Shown in pieces: positions 26,242-35,255 of a DNA stretch of 64,000 nt (positions are counted from its first letter, which is position 1; each line of letters starts with the position of its first letter). The DNA is from Listeria monocytogenes (GTDB taxonomy: Bacteria; Bacillota; Bacilli; Lactobacillales; Listeriaceae), in NCBI RefSeq assembly GCF_900187225.1, contig NZ_LT906436.1, forward strand, positions 2,288,501 to 2,352,500, written 5' to 3'. The notes under the pieces are model-generated. The model was not told the origin of the DNA and did not search any database. It was given only the letters and a program-made list of their open reading frames with translations. The position numbers and the translations under genes are program-made.

Positions 26242-29200
26242 CTACTGCGTCCCTCCTTCAATATCCATTTTTGTTAAAATTGTTTCTGCTTTTTCATTAG
26301 CTAAATGTCTATATTGATTACTTGTTAAAGATGGATCAAATCCGCAAAATGAGCGGAAACTGCAAAATTGACAAGGCGTTCTTTCTTTTAGTTTATATGG
26401 ATTAATTGAAACTGCTCCATCAAGTATTTTATTCCCAGCTTCTTGATATTTATGACGGACAAATTGTCGCATTTTATCAAATTCTGCTCTTGTCGCAGTT
26501 CTTGATCTCGCACTCAACTCTCCATTTTGTTTTATTTCTGCCGGAATAATAGTAGATGCTTTTCCTTTTTCAAGGGTCATATCCATTAATGAAACAGCCA
26601 CGGGATCGGATAAAATCAATCCCTTCATTTTGGAGCTTTTTTGTAATTCTTTTGCGATAGCCCCATCACTTAACTCTTTCTCTGCTTGTACATATTGATT
26701 GTGCATATGGAAATACAGCACCCCAGCTGGTTCGGCAGTTTTGCCAATCATTTTTTGTGCATTTGTTACTACAATATCCAGGTAGGTAAGCATTTGAAGC
26801 GCTAAACCATAATAGACTTCTGTGAGCGCCAAATCATGCGAACTTGATTTATAATCTATAATGCGTAGGAACGTTCGATCATCTTGTTCTGCCATATCAA
26901 TTCTATCAATTCGCCCCTGCAAAAGAAGTTCGCTATCTGATTGAAGAGGTATTTTTAATGGCGGAATATCTCCTTTCAAACCAAAATCAACTTCTAACCC
27001 AACAGGACGAAACGCACTGCTTTTTGCTTGTTCATTTAAAACAGTTGTTGCCCTCGTTATGATTTGGAGTAATTTATACTGAATATATTCCATTCTTTTA
27101 GAGCTAAGCAAAATTTCATGCTGGATTTTAGGAGCTAGGAATGTCATTGCAAGTTTCGCCATTTGCTTACATTCTTCTTCTTTTAAATTACCCCAATCCA
27201 GATTATTTCTTTTTAATTCTGCTGAGATCCATTCCATTGCTCCATGGAAAATCTCTCCCATATCAACGGCTTGCAACTGAAAATGCCCTCGCTCTTCTAA
27301 TTTCAAGCCATATTGAGCATAATGTTGGAACTCACAACTGAAAAATTTCTCCATTCTTGAAACACTTGCATGAATAGTTTCTCCAAATAAGTTTTTAGCA
27401 GTTGTTTCTTGTAATGGTTTTGTTTTATTTTCATAATATAGACTCGATAGCACTTGCTTAGCCATTGTTGATTCTTTTTCATTTTCAAAATAACTATTGT
27501 AGGCATCCCACCATACACTAGACAGCGTGTAACCTCGTTTATACATTTGTAATTGACTTGTCAACAATCCTAATGTTGCTTGCTTAGAGCGAATGTAACT
27601 ACTTTGTTCAGCATCACTTAATAAGCTCGGGTCTGTTAAATAAACTGATTCATTTAGTTCATTAAACTGTCCTTTTATTTTCCTTAAATAATTGGATTCG
27701 CTTAATACTTTTCCTTCTTCATCAGCGGCAGGATAACTAAGAAATAATTTGTCACTAGGGAGACTTATTATTTTATATGCTAATAAGTCTTCTTCACCAA
27801 TATTATTTTTAGCAGATGGTTTCAATTTACTGTCTTCAGCACGCAATGCATCTCTATCCTGATCCGAAAAAATCCCTTTATCCTTTTGACGTAGCGGCAT
27901 AACACCGTCATTCATCCCAATAGCAAAAATCACTTTCATATCTAGCAATTTCGCATTCTCCATATCAGATAAAACTACTTGGTCTAAGGAAGGTGGCAAA
28001 AGCGAAAATTCAAGTGCATCAAGACCCGTTCCAATAATTTCAGTAAAACTGTCTAGATCTAACGTTTCCTCTCCTAAAACTTCTACAAATTCATCCAAAA
28101 GTGCGGAAATGGAGCTCCATGCTTGTTCATGTTCTCGTGCAAGTTCTAAATAGCCTTGCTCTTCTGCTCTTTGTCTCCATGACTCCAATCGTTCTACAGC
28201 ATTTACTTGCTCCAAATAATGATAAAGAGCTAAAGCAAACTCCATCCCTGTTTTTGCCTTCCTTAGATTTAATTCTAAAGTAGAAAGTGGATTCACTATA
28301 AGATTCCTCATCTCATTAATGATAGATTGCATATGAATCTCCTCATCTGTTTGAGGCAATACATTGGTGGATAGTCCGCGGATTTTCCGGTAAATCCAAT
28401 CTCCTTCTTTTTCCCATTTCCATTTATTTTGAATACCATTTTCTAATACATAGTTTTCAAGAATATCTGCTTTACGTCTGTTAAGGCTTGATTTTTCGGT
28501 AATATCAAAGAAAAACTCTGTCTTAACTGCTTGAAAGATTGGTTCGTACTTCCAGTTAAATAGAATAGCATCTAAGCTAGAACGAATAAACTCGATAAAA
28601 GGGTGTTTAGCCATAGCTCTCTTTTTATCAATAAAGGTAGGAATGTTATATGCTTCCATCACCGTTTCACATAAAACGTCATAATCTCCAAGATTTCTTG
28701 TCAAAATAGCTATGTCGCGGTATCTATATCCATTTAATGCTAGTTGACGAATCTCACGAGCAATCCCTTCTATTTCTGCACGTCTGTTATTCGCTTGATG
28801 GATTTTTAAATTTTGAGGTTCGTTTTTGAAAGACATAAATTTGTTATGCCCCCAAGTATTAGCTAAAAAGGCTAGTGATTCTGTTTTTGCTCGCTTATTC
28901 TCTAAGAAGAACTTGTTTTCCTCGACTTGAGTGCCATTTAATTTAGCCAACTCTAATAGAGCATAATACGCTTCTGTACTTGCTTTGAACATACTGTATT
29001 CATCTAGTCCATGCTGAATTTCAGGAACATTAAGCGTCAAAGAAATCGTTACTTTATCACATTTCCGCATTAATTCTCCAATAACTGTCAGCTCTTGTTT
29101 TGAGAAAGAAGTAAAACCATCAATGACTATTTCAGTCTGATTTAAATAATCACTATCGGCAATTTTTTCTGCAAGCAATCTCAAATAGTCTTCATTTTCA

Positions 29201-29715
29201 AGGAATTTATCCGCTAATAATTCCTCATACTTTTGATAGATTAGCGAGATATCATGCACTTTATTATTCACACTTGTAGACAGATTCGTAGCGCTCTTGA
29301 CCATGTCTTCAATGGAAACCTCTTCTTGTTTCATTTCTTTAAATAAATTCGCTAACTCTGAATAAAAACCCTTTCTAGAAGTAGCTCTTGAAAAGATTTT
29401 TAATTTATCTTTTTGATCAAGGGCTGCTTTTCTGATAACCATTTCTATACCTGTCTGACTTAAGAAAGTTTTAGATAATCCACCTGTTTCTTGAAGAATT
29501 TTCCACGCTAAACGGCTAAAACTAAATATTTGTGTCCCAAGCATACCTGCTAAATTTTCCTTATTTAAAAAGCTTGTCTCCATCTGAAACGTCATTTGAT
29601 CTGGGACAATAAAGATATACGTTTTAGAATTTTGTTTAATTTTCTCTCCAACCTCATCCATTAAATGAGTTGTTTTGCCTGTGCCTGATCTACCTGCAAT
29701 TATTTGAAGTGTCAT
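26242..29715 (-). CDS. addB: ATP-dependent helicase/nuclease subunit B
   Basis: AddB is the Chi-recognition and second nuclease subunit of AddAB. This 1157-residue protein opens with a Walker A box, [11 protein letters not shown] (about residues 8-18). Its degenerate helicase fold is followed by a nuclease domain with [13 protein letters not shown] and [14 protein letters not shown]. The 4Fe-4S staple is intact: a first cysteine in [11 protein letters not shown] and the C-terminal trio Cys1115, Cys1118, Cys1124 ([10 protein letters not shown]). The ATG at 29715 follows GGTGAGGG; the alternative at 29733 lacks a ribosome site. It heads the addB-addA-yisK-yisL-like operon. Confidence 0.96.
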   Translation of the reverse strand: MTLQIIAGRSGTGKTTHLMDEVGEKIKQNSKTYIFIVPDQMTFQMETSFLNKENLAGMLGTQIFSFSRLAWKILQETGGLSKTFLSQTGIEMVIRKAALDQKDKLKIFSRATSRKGFYSELANLFKEMKQEEVSIEDMVKSATNLSTSVNNKVHDISLIYQKYEELLADKFLENEDYLRLLAEKIADSDYLNQTEIVIDGFTSFSKQELTVIGELMRKCDKVTISLTLNVPEIQHGLDEYSMFKASTEAYYALLELAKLNGTQVEENKFFLENKRAKTESLAFLANTWGHNKFMSFKNEPQNLKIHQANNRRAEIEGIAREIRQLALNGYRYRDIAILTRNLGDYDVLCETVMEAYNIPTFIDKKRAMAKHPFIEFIRSSLDAILFNWKYEPIFQAVKTEFFFDITEKSSLNRRKADILENYVLENGIQNKWKWEKEGDWIYRKIRGLSTNVLPQTDEEIHMQSIINEMRNLIVNPLSTLELNLRKAKTGMEFALALYHYLEQVNAVERLESWRQRAEEQGYLELAREHEQAWSSISALLDEFVEVLGEETLDLDSFTEIIGTGLDALEFSLLPPSLDQVVLSDMENAKLLDMKVIFAIGMNDGVMPLRQKDKGIFSDQDRDALRAEDSKLKPSAKNNIGEEDLLAYKIISLPSDKLFLSYPAADEEGKVLSESNYLRKIKGQFNELNESVYLTDPSLLSDAEQSSYIRSKQATLGLLTSQLQMYKRGYTLSSVWWDAYNSYFENEKESTMAKQVLSSLYYENKTKPLQETTAKNLFGETIHASVSRMEKFFSCEFQHYAQYGLKLEERGHFQLQAVDMGEIFHGAMEWISAELKRNNLDWGNLKEEECKQMAKLAMTFLAPKIQHEILLSSKRMEYIQYKLLQIITRATTVLNEQAKSSAFRPVGLEVDFGLKGDIPPLKIPLQSDSELLLQGRIDRIDMAEQDDRTFLRIIDYKSSSHDLALTEVYYGLALQMLTYLDIVVTNAQKMIGKTAEPAGVLYFHMHNQYVQAEKELSDGAIAKELQKSSKMKGLILSDPVAVSLMDMTLEKGKASTIIPAEIKQNGELSARSRTATRAEFDKMRQFVRHKYQEAGNKILDGAVSINPYKLKERTPCQFCSFRSFCGFDPSLTSNQYRHLANEKAETILTKMDIEGGTQ

Positions 29716-29823
29716 ACCCTCACCACCGAACATATGTTTTTATTTAGTTTACCATATTTGAGCAATCTGTCCAGAACTTTTTTCGAGGCATTTTTTGTTT
29801 GAAAATTTATAAAACAGCTCAAA

Positions 29824-29860
29824 AAAACTAAGATAGCTCTTACTATCTTAGTTTTTCATA
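29824..29860 (-). terminator. Intrinsic terminator of the IDEAL-domain gene
   Basis: AAAACTAAGATAG and CTATCTTAGTTTT form a perfect 13-bp stem with loop CTCTTA and T-rich flanks on both strands; on the minus strand it follows the IDEAL gene by a few bases and insulates addB. Confidence 0.9.
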
Positions 29861-29864
29861 TATT

Positions 29865-30101
29865 CTACTCAAAAGCTAGCATTTCCTGTTGAATTTTATT
29901 CATTTTTTCTGTAAGTTTCATAAATTCCGCTTTGTTCCTATTATCGAGAGCTTTATCAATTTCAGCTCTAAGTTGTTCTAATTTTCTCTCTTCTAGGAGC
30001 ATCGTCAGGAAGCATTCGATAAAAACGTTTGTTAATTCTTTTTCACCCTTAAGGACACCCACCTGATTCATCAACGAATTAGAAAAATCACGCATTTCCA
30101 C
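29865..30101 (-). CDS. Small IDEAL-domain protein, divergent from comK
   Basis: A 78-residue charged helical protein. Its C-terminal half, LRAEIDKALDNRNKAEFMKL, fits the short IDEAL motif domain seen in YpiB-like and other small Firmicutes proteins. The domain is thought to mediate protein contacts. GTG at 30101 follows AAGGAG by eight bases. The longer frame to 30221 would add a hydrophobic segment that has no ribosome site. It is divergent from comK; I recall a similar neighbour of comK in Bacillus, but cannot check it. It corresponds to lmo2269. Confidence 0.75.
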   Translation of the reverse strand: MEMRDFSNSLMNQVGVLKGEKELTNVFIECFLTMLLEERKLEQLRAEIDKALDNRNKAEFMKLTEKMNKIQQEMLAFE

Positions 30102-30126
30102 GACTACCACTCCTTCACTCATATTT

Positions 30127-30150
30127 ATTACAATCTTAAAAAATTGTAAT
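30127..30150. promoter_or_regulatory. Perfect inverted repeat between the IDEAL gene and comK
   Basis: ATTACAAT-N8-ATTGTAAT is a perfect 8-bp inverted repeat 26 bases upstream of the IDEAL-domain start. It overlaps a minus-strand TACAAT that may be a -10 box, so it could be an operator. Confidence 0.45.
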
Positions 30151-30225
30151 ATGCCAAGAAAAAACAGAAAACAGCTTGAAAATACAACTTTACTAATATC
30201 TAATGACTTGCAAATTACCATGTGC

Positions 30226-30231
30226 TATAAT
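30226..30231 (+). promoter_or_regulatory. Extended -10 element of comK
   Basis: TGC-TATAAT is an extended -10 box with a partial -35 (TGACTT) 17 bases upstream. It predicts a leader of about 115 bases before the comK start at 30352. Confidence 0.5.
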
Positions 30232-30351
30232 GACAAAAAATAACTCATAACTAACTTTGATGCTTAGTCGTTACTTAGAAGTTTTGCTTATTAGGCAATA
30301 ACTCTAGGTTTCTTCTTAGACATAAATACAAACATAGAGGAGTTGAATGAA

Positions 30352-30960
30352 ATGAAAAAAGAACAAATCAGTACTCAGTTTTATGAAGTAAACCCGCACA
30401 CGATGATTATTTTTCCAAAAAAATCTGGAAGTATAGTCTATTCAGAAATTTATGAAGTTGATTCTCATTATACTTCTAAATTTACCCCGTTTGAGCTAAT
30501 TAAAACCAGCTGTAACTTTTTCGGATCAAGCTATGAAGGACGCAAAGAGGGAACTAAACACTTAATTGGTGTTACCCATAAGCCACCCATTATCATTGAC
30601 CCAGTCACTTCTACTTATGTATTTCCAACTGTAGCACCAAGTTCAACAGAATGCATTTGGATTTTCCCACAACATATTAAAGATTATCATGCAATTGGAT
30701 TTAACCACACTTTAATAACATTTTCTAATATGGAAACCTTTGAGATTGATATGTCTTTAGCATCTTTTAATAATCAGATTGCCAGAACCTCCATGTTACA
30801 TATGAAATTTTCTCAAAAAATGCGTATGATGGAGAGTAATTTCCCTTCAATGAATAGGTTTTTCCCACCAACCACTCTTGCTGCTGAACCTAGACGTTAT
30901 TACAGCACCATGCTTCCAAATAATGAAGAACCTAATGATCCTCAAGATCCCGAGCAATAA
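30352..30960 (+). CDS. comK: Competence transcription factor ComK, intact
   Basis: ComK is the master activator of DNA-uptake genes; in L. monocytogenes it also matters for phagosomal escape and is the insertion target of A118-type prophages. The 202-residue frame is continuous and shows the family core: PFELIKTSCNFFGSSYEGRKEGTK, KPPIIIDPVTSTYVFPT and the cysteine-tryptophan segment ECIWIFPQHIKDY (quoted in parts). No prophage interrupts it. ATG at 30352 follows GAGGAG by nine bases; the TTG at 30343 abuts that site. A leader of about 115 bases precedes it and a perfect terminator follows. Confidence 0.95.
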   Translation: MKKEQISTQFYEVNPHTMIIFPKKSGSIVYSEIYEVDSHYTSKFTPFELIKTSCNFFGSSYEGRKEGTKHLIGVTHKPPIIIDPVTSTYVFPTVAPSSTECIWIFPQHIKDYHAIGFNHTLITFSNMETFEIDMSLASFNNQIARTSMLHMKFSQKMRMMESNFPSMNRFFPPTTLAAEPRRYYSTMLPNNEEPNDPQDPEQ

Positions 30961-30972
30961 ATTTAAAACTAA

Positions 30973-31009
30973 ATAAAAGCCAGCTACGTAATAGTAGCTG
31001 GCTTTTCCT
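30973..31009. terminator. Bidirectional intrinsic terminator
   Basis: AAAAGCCAGCTAC-GTAATA-GTAGCTGGCTTTT is a perfect 13-bp stem ending comK and the convergent Xre regulator gene. Confidence 0.95.
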
Positions 31010-31014
31010 TAAAA

Positions 31015-31362
31015 TCATTTTTTATTCTCAATCGCATCTGCAATTCGTTTTAACATTAATAACTCATCCTCTGAGTATGTATAAGGTAGTTCTAAATACC
31101 ATTTCTCGAGTTCAGGATTTCCAATTAAAGGAAAGGCGTTTACCGAATTCTTTTCTCGCAAACCAGCTACATCATCTAATAAGAAATCGGTTGTTGTTCC
31201 AAGAATTTCTGCTAATTTAGCCAAAATAAAAATTGGCGGTCGGTGGTTATCATTTTCATACTTGCTTATTGTGGATGCAGTTGTCCCGATTTTCGCCGCC
31301 AGTTGTTTTTGTGTTAACCTATTTTTCTTTCGTAAATGAATTAATTTTTCTCCAAATTCCAA
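31015..31362 (-). CDS. Xre-family transcriptional regulator
   Basis: A 115-residue DNA-binding protein with a classic Cro/CI helix-turn-helix at about residues 6-60 (LRKKNRLTQKQLAAKIGTTA, STISKYENDNHRPP) and a short C-terminal part (YSEDELLMLKRIADAIENKK) resembling SOS-independent phage-type or YgzD-like regulators. TTG at 31362 was selected because GAGGTG lies six bases ahead. It stands between comK and fruA, in the place that would flank the A118 prophage in lysogens. Targets unknown. It corresponds to lmo2334. Confidence 0.85.
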   Translation of the reverse strand: MEFGEKLIHLRKKNRLTQKQLAAKIGTTASTISKYENDNHRPPIFILAKLAEILGTTTDFLLDDVAGLREKNSVNAFPLIGNPELEKWYLELPYTYSEDELLMLKRIADAIENKK

Positions 31363-31423
31363 TACGCCCACCTCACTTCACTTCCAGTATAGCAATTTTT
31401 CGGAAAGAATTCGAGAAATTACT

Positions 31424-31461
31424 AAAAAGAAATCGCCTTTTAAGTTTCAAAAGACGATTTC
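31424..31461 (-). terminator. Intrinsic terminator of the fru operon
   Basis: On the minus strand GAAATCG-T-CTTTT and AAAAG-G-CGATTTC form a 12-bp stem with one mismatch, followed by TTTTT. Confidence 0.85.
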
Positions 31462-31467
31462 CGTATT

Positions 31468-33366
31468 TTATACAGTTGGTTTCTTACGTAGAACACCAAT
31501 TAATCCTGCGCTGATTAATGTTCCAATAATAATTGCAATAATATAGAACCACGGTTGGGATACAAGGAAGATAACAAAAACTCCTCCGTGAGGTGCTAAT
31601 ACTTTAATGTTTAAGAACATTACTATTGCACCTGTGATGGCACTTCCGGCAATAAAACTCGGAATCATTCGAAGTGGATCCGCGGCTGCAAATGGTATAG
31701 CTCCTTCAGTAATGAATGAAGCACCCAAAATAGAGTTAGTTAAGCCTGCATCACGTTCTTGAGCTGTAAATTTATTTCTAAAAATAAGAGTTGCTACAAA
31801 TGTTGCTAGTGGTGGTACCATACCAGCAGCCATTGTTGCTGCCATGATTGCACTACCGCCTGTTGCTACACTAGCTGCGAGTGTACCCGTTGCAAATATA
31901 TAAGCAGCTTTATTAATTGGTCCACCTAAATCCGCTGCCATCATTGCACCTAACAGTAATCCTAAAATAACTGCGTTCGTTCCGCTTAAACTATTCAAGA
32001 AGTCATTCAACCAAGTGTTCAATGCGCTCATTGGTACATTTAATAGCAACATTAAAAGTCCGACAATTAACACCGATAAAACTGGATAGAATAAAACTAC
32101 TTTGATACCGTCTAATGTTTTTGGTAACTTTTTAAGTGCTAGTTTAATTAATTCTACTGCATAACCTGCAAGGAAACCACCAACAAGTGCTCCAAGGAAG
32201 CCTGCACCACCAACAGATGCTACTCCACCTGCTACAAAACCTGCTACAAGTCCTGGTCTATCCGATATACTGTAGGCAATATATCCAGCGAATACTGGAA
32301 GCATGAAGCCGAATGCAACATCACCGATTTGTTTTAATAGTGCTGGGATTTCGTTATATGAACCAAGTTTTGCGAGTTGATCTTGAGGAACACCTAACAT
32401 TTGATCGAGCATAAACGCGATGGCGATAGCGATACCTCCACCAATTACAAACGGCAACATGTGAGAAACACCGCTCATTAAATGTTTATAAATTTGTTGA
32501 CCGATAGAAAGTCCGTCTGCGCTCTCCGTAGCTTGACTACCTTCCTCTGCTTTATAAATTGGAGCATTGCCTGAAATTGCTTCTTTAATTAGTTCTTCTG
32601 GTTTATGAATTCCCGCTGCAACCGGTTTAGCAATTAAATGCTTCCCGTCAAAACGAGGCATATCTACTTGTACATCAGCTGCAATAATAACCCCATCAGC
32701 TTCTGCAATTTCTTTATCTGTTAAACGGTTTTCAACGCCTCTAGAACCATTTGTCTCAACTTTGATTCGTACACCTAATTTATTAGCAGTTTCTTGTAAT
32801 TTTTCTGCAGCCATATAAGTATGTGCAATTCCTGTTGGACATGCTGTAACTGCTACGACTGATTTACCAGTATCATTGGTTGAGGTTGGAGCAACAACTG
32901 TTTCTTCTGAGTCTTCTTGTTCATTGTTGAATAAATTGATTACTTCCTCTGGAGTTTTAGCATCTCTTAACGATTGAACAAATGCTGGATGAACCAATAG
33001 TCTAGAAAGCGCTGCTAAAGTTTCTAAATGAGTTGCATTAGCGCCATCTGGGGCAGCAATCATAAAGAATAAGTGTGCTGGCTGACCATCTAAAGCATCA
33101 TAGTCCAATCCCTTCTCACTCTTAGCAAAAACAACAGTTGGTTCATTTACTGCTTTTGTTTTCGCGTGAGGCATTGCAATTCCTTCACCTACACCAGTAG
33201 AACTCTGTGCTTCACGGTTCATTATAGCTTCTTTAAATAGCACCTCATCATTAATTTTCCCGTTGCTCTTTAACGAAGCAATCATTTCATCGATAGCAGC
33301 TTCTTTTGTCGTTGCCTGTAATGACATAATCATAACATCTTTGCTTAATAAATCAGTGATTCTCAT
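31468..33366 (-). CDS. fruA: Fructose-specific PTS permease, EIIABC
   Basis: A 632-residue three-domain PTS protein that imports fructose and yields fructose 1-phosphate. EIIA: residues 1-150, phosphohistidine His67 in GIAMPHAKT. EIIB: about 168-265, phosphocysteine Cys176 in VVAVTACPTGIAHTYMAAEK. EIIC: about 285-632, eight or more membrane helices with GGPINKAAYIFATG and FITEGAIPFAAADP. It lies one base downstream of fruK in the fruR-fruK-fruA operon. The domain order A-B-C is the usual one for Gram-positive FruA. It corresponds to lmo2335. Confidence 0.95.
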   Translation of the reverse strand: MRITDLLSKDVMIMSLQATTKEAAIDEMIASLKSNGKINDEVLFKEAIMNREAQSSTGVGEGIAMPHAKTKAVNEPTVVFAKSEKGLDYDALDGQPAHLFFMIAAPDGANATHLETLAALSRLLVHPAFVQSLRDAKTPEEVINLFNNEQEDSEETVVAPTSTNDTGKSVVAVTACPTGIAHTYMAAEKLQETANKLGVRIKVETNGSRGVENRLTDKEIAEADGVIIAADVQVDMPRFDGKHLIAKPVAAGIHKPEELIKEAISGNAPIYKAEEGSQATESADGLSIGQQIYKHLMSGVSHMLPFVIGGGIAIAIAFMLDQMLGVPQDQLAKLGSYNEIPALLKQIGDVAFGFMLPVFAGYIAYSISDRPGLVAGFVAGGVASVGGAGFLGALVGGFLAGYAVELIKLALKKLPKTLDGIKVVLFYPVLSVLIVGLLMLLLNVPMSALNTWLNDFLNSLSGTNAVILGLLLGAMMAADLGGPINKAAYIFATGTLAASVATGGSAIMAATMAAGMVPPLATFVATLIFRNKFTAQERDAGLTNSILGASFITEGAIPFAAADPLRMIPSFIAGSAITGAIVMFLNIKVLAPHGGVFVIFLVSQPWFYIIAIIIGTLISAGLIGVLRKKPTV

Positions 33367-33367
33367 T

Positions 33368-34291
33368 TTAGTTCCTCCCTGTTATTTTGGTTATCTTCAC
33401 TTGCGGTAATAGTTCATCTATTAGTTCTTTTTGGGCTAAATCTGTTGAGAATGCAGTGGCTCCACCTGTTGCAACTCCTGCAGCAAACGCTTTAACGGGA
33501 TCTCTCGTTTTATCAAAAGTCCCAACAAAGCCTGCAATCATTGAGTCTCCAGCACCTACGGAATTTTTCAGTTCCCCTTTTAATGCATCGGCGAAGTAAA
33601 CATCTTCTCCTGTAAATAGAAGCGCTCCGTCACCCGCCATGGATACGATTACATGTTGCGCGCCTAATTCTAAACATTTTTTCCCGTATGGGATAAGTTC
33701 TTCTACGCTACCAAGTTTCACGCCAAATAGGTCTGCTAGTTCGTGGTGATTTGGTTTAATTAGAATCGGGCGATTTGGTAATGCATCTAGCAGTTCTTGA
33801 CCAGTTGTATCAATCATAAATTCAGCTTTTTTTTCTTTGCAAATCTGAATTATTTTATTGTAAAAATCATTTCCAAGTGAAGGAGGCACACTACCAGATA
33901 AAATAACAATATCGTTAGCAGTTACTTTATCCATCACTTTCAAAAATTCATTAATTTCCTTCTCAGAAATAGCTGGCCCTAGACCATTGATTTCTGTTTC
34001 TTCTCCGTGCTTTAGTTTGATATTAATACGAGTGTCATCTTTCACCGTTACAAAGCCAGTTTTCACACCTTCGTTTTGTAGCCAATCTTTGATAAAACTG
34101 CCTGTAAATCCACCTAAAAAACCTGTAGCGAGCCTTGGTACATTCAATTGATTTAAAACTCTGCTGACATTAATTCCTTTGCCACCAGGCAATTTATAAT
34201 CTTGCTTCATACGATTAAGGCCGCCAAGGTTTAGTTGATCGATTTGTACAATATAATCAATTGATGGGTTTAAAGTAATTGTATAAATCAT
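33368..34291 (-). CDS. fruK: 1-Phosphofructokinase
   Basis: A 307-residue PfkB-family kinase that phosphorylates fructose 1-phosphate to fructose 1,6-bisphosphate. It has the N-terminal LNPSIDYIVQ and PGGKGINVSRVL, the first PfkB signature (GFLGGFTGSFI region), and the C-terminal catalytic motif LKNSVGAGDSMIAGFVG with the base Asp in GAGD. Its ATG overlaps the fruR stop (ATGA), and fruA starts one base after its own stop, so translation is coupled. It corresponds to lmo2336. Confidence 0.95.
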   Translation of the reverse strand: MIYTITLNPSIDYIVQIDQLNLGGLNRMKQDYKLPGGKGINVSRVLNQLNVPRLATGFLGGFTGSFIKDWLQNEGVKTGFVTVKDDTRINIKLKHGEETEINGLGPAISEKEINEFLKVMDKVTANDIVILSGSVPPSLGNDFYNKIIQICKEKKAEFMIDTTGQELLDALPNRPILIKPNHHELADLFGVKLGSVEELIPYGKKCLELGAQHVIVSMAGDGALLFTGEDVYFADALKGELKNSVGAGDSMIAGFVGTFDKTRDPVKAFAAGVATGGATAFSTDLAQKELIDELLPQVKITKITGRN

Positions 34292-35040
34292 TTTTCTACC
34301 TCGATTATTTTAGTTTTTTGGATAAAGGATTCTTTTACTGCAGAAGGAATATAGTCTGTTACAATAGTTGCTTCTTCTATTGAAAACATTTTTGAAAAAT
34401 TAACTTCATTAAATTTAGTATGGTCAGCTACAACAAAAACGCGATCAGCACGTTCTTTTGCAGCACGTTTTACAAATGCTTCTTCCATATCGGGTGTTGT
34501 ATAGCCATGCTCCGGATGCATCGCATTAGTACCAATGAAAGCTTTATCGAAATGGTAATTTTTAATATTATCTAAGGCAACTGCACCAATAATTGCTTTT
34601 GTATGCACTTTCATTTTGCCACCTAAAAGATAAGCATCAATATTTTGACGAACAAGCTCTTCAATATGGGTTAAACCATTTGTCACTACTGTGATATTTC
34701 GATTTGCTAAATGAGTAATTAATTCTAATGTGGTGGATCCTGCATCTAAATAGATACAATCATTTTCTTCCACTAGACTTGCACAATATGCAGCAATTAC
34801 TTTTTTACTTTGAATGTTTTTGAATGATTTCTCATTCATACTTGGTTCTTGGTTGTGAAGTTTTACAAGTTTCGCCCCGCCGTGTACACGTTGGATTAAT
34901 CCTTGTTCTTCTAATTCGATTAAATCGCGGCGAATGGTTGACTCTGAGGTAGCAAGACCTTCAACTAGTTCTTGTAATTTAATTACACCAAGTTTCTCAA
35001 TACTCTCCATAATAAGTTGTTTACGCTCTGCATTTAACAT
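34288..35040 (-). CDS. fruR: DeoR-family regulator of the fructose operon
   Basis: A 250-residue DeoR-type repressor: N-terminal winged helix (ERKQLIMESIEKLG, ATSESTIRRDLIELEEQGLIQRVHGGAKL in part) and a C-terminal phosphosugar-sensing domain with the DeoR signature DAGSTTLELITHLANRNITVVTNG. It is probably derepressed by fructose 1-phosphate. ATG at 35040 follows GGAGGAG by five bases, so the ATG-like upstream extension was rejected. The upstream region has repeated TTTGAAA-type elements suited to DeoR binding. Confidence 0.92.
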   Translation of the reverse strand: MLNAERKQLIMESIEKLGVIKLQELVEGLATSESTIRRDLIELEEQGLIQRVHGGAKLVKLHNQEPSMNEKSFKNIQSKKVIAAYCASLVEENDCIYLDAGSTTLELITHLANRNITVVTNGLTHIEELVRQNIDAYLLGGKMKVHTKAIIGAVALDNIKNYHFDKAFIGTNAMHPEHGYTTPDMEEAFVKRAAKERADRVFVVADHTKFNEVNFSKMFSIEEATIVTDYIPSAVKESFIQKTKIIEVEK

Positions 35041-35082
35041 TATTACTCCTCCATCCAAAGTTAGTTTATCATCTTTTTCTTT

Positions 35083-35140
35083 CAAAATCAACCGTTTTCA
35101 TTCAAAAACAATCACATGTTTTCAAATCCATTCATATTAT
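35083..35140 (-). promoter_or_regulatory. fru operon promoter/operator region
   Basis: On the minus strand a TATAAT (about 35135-35140) is followed by three TTTGAA(A)-type repeats between it and the start, suited to FruR. The stretch TGAAAACGGTTGAT at 35087-35100 matches about 11 of 14 positions of a catabolite-responsive element. Confidence 0.45.
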
Positions 35141-35255
35141 AACATGTATATCGCCATAAACCTTCATAAATCTTCATTTATCATTTTTCTTATACAGTTC
35201 TAATTTTTAGCAGTATACTTGGTTAGAAGATAATTTTTTTTAGGAGGAGTTATTC

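Noticed and set aside
29716..29864. Extra small gene between addB and the IDEAL gene
   Set aside because: Only a terminator and AT-rich DNA are present; no frame with a ribosome site.
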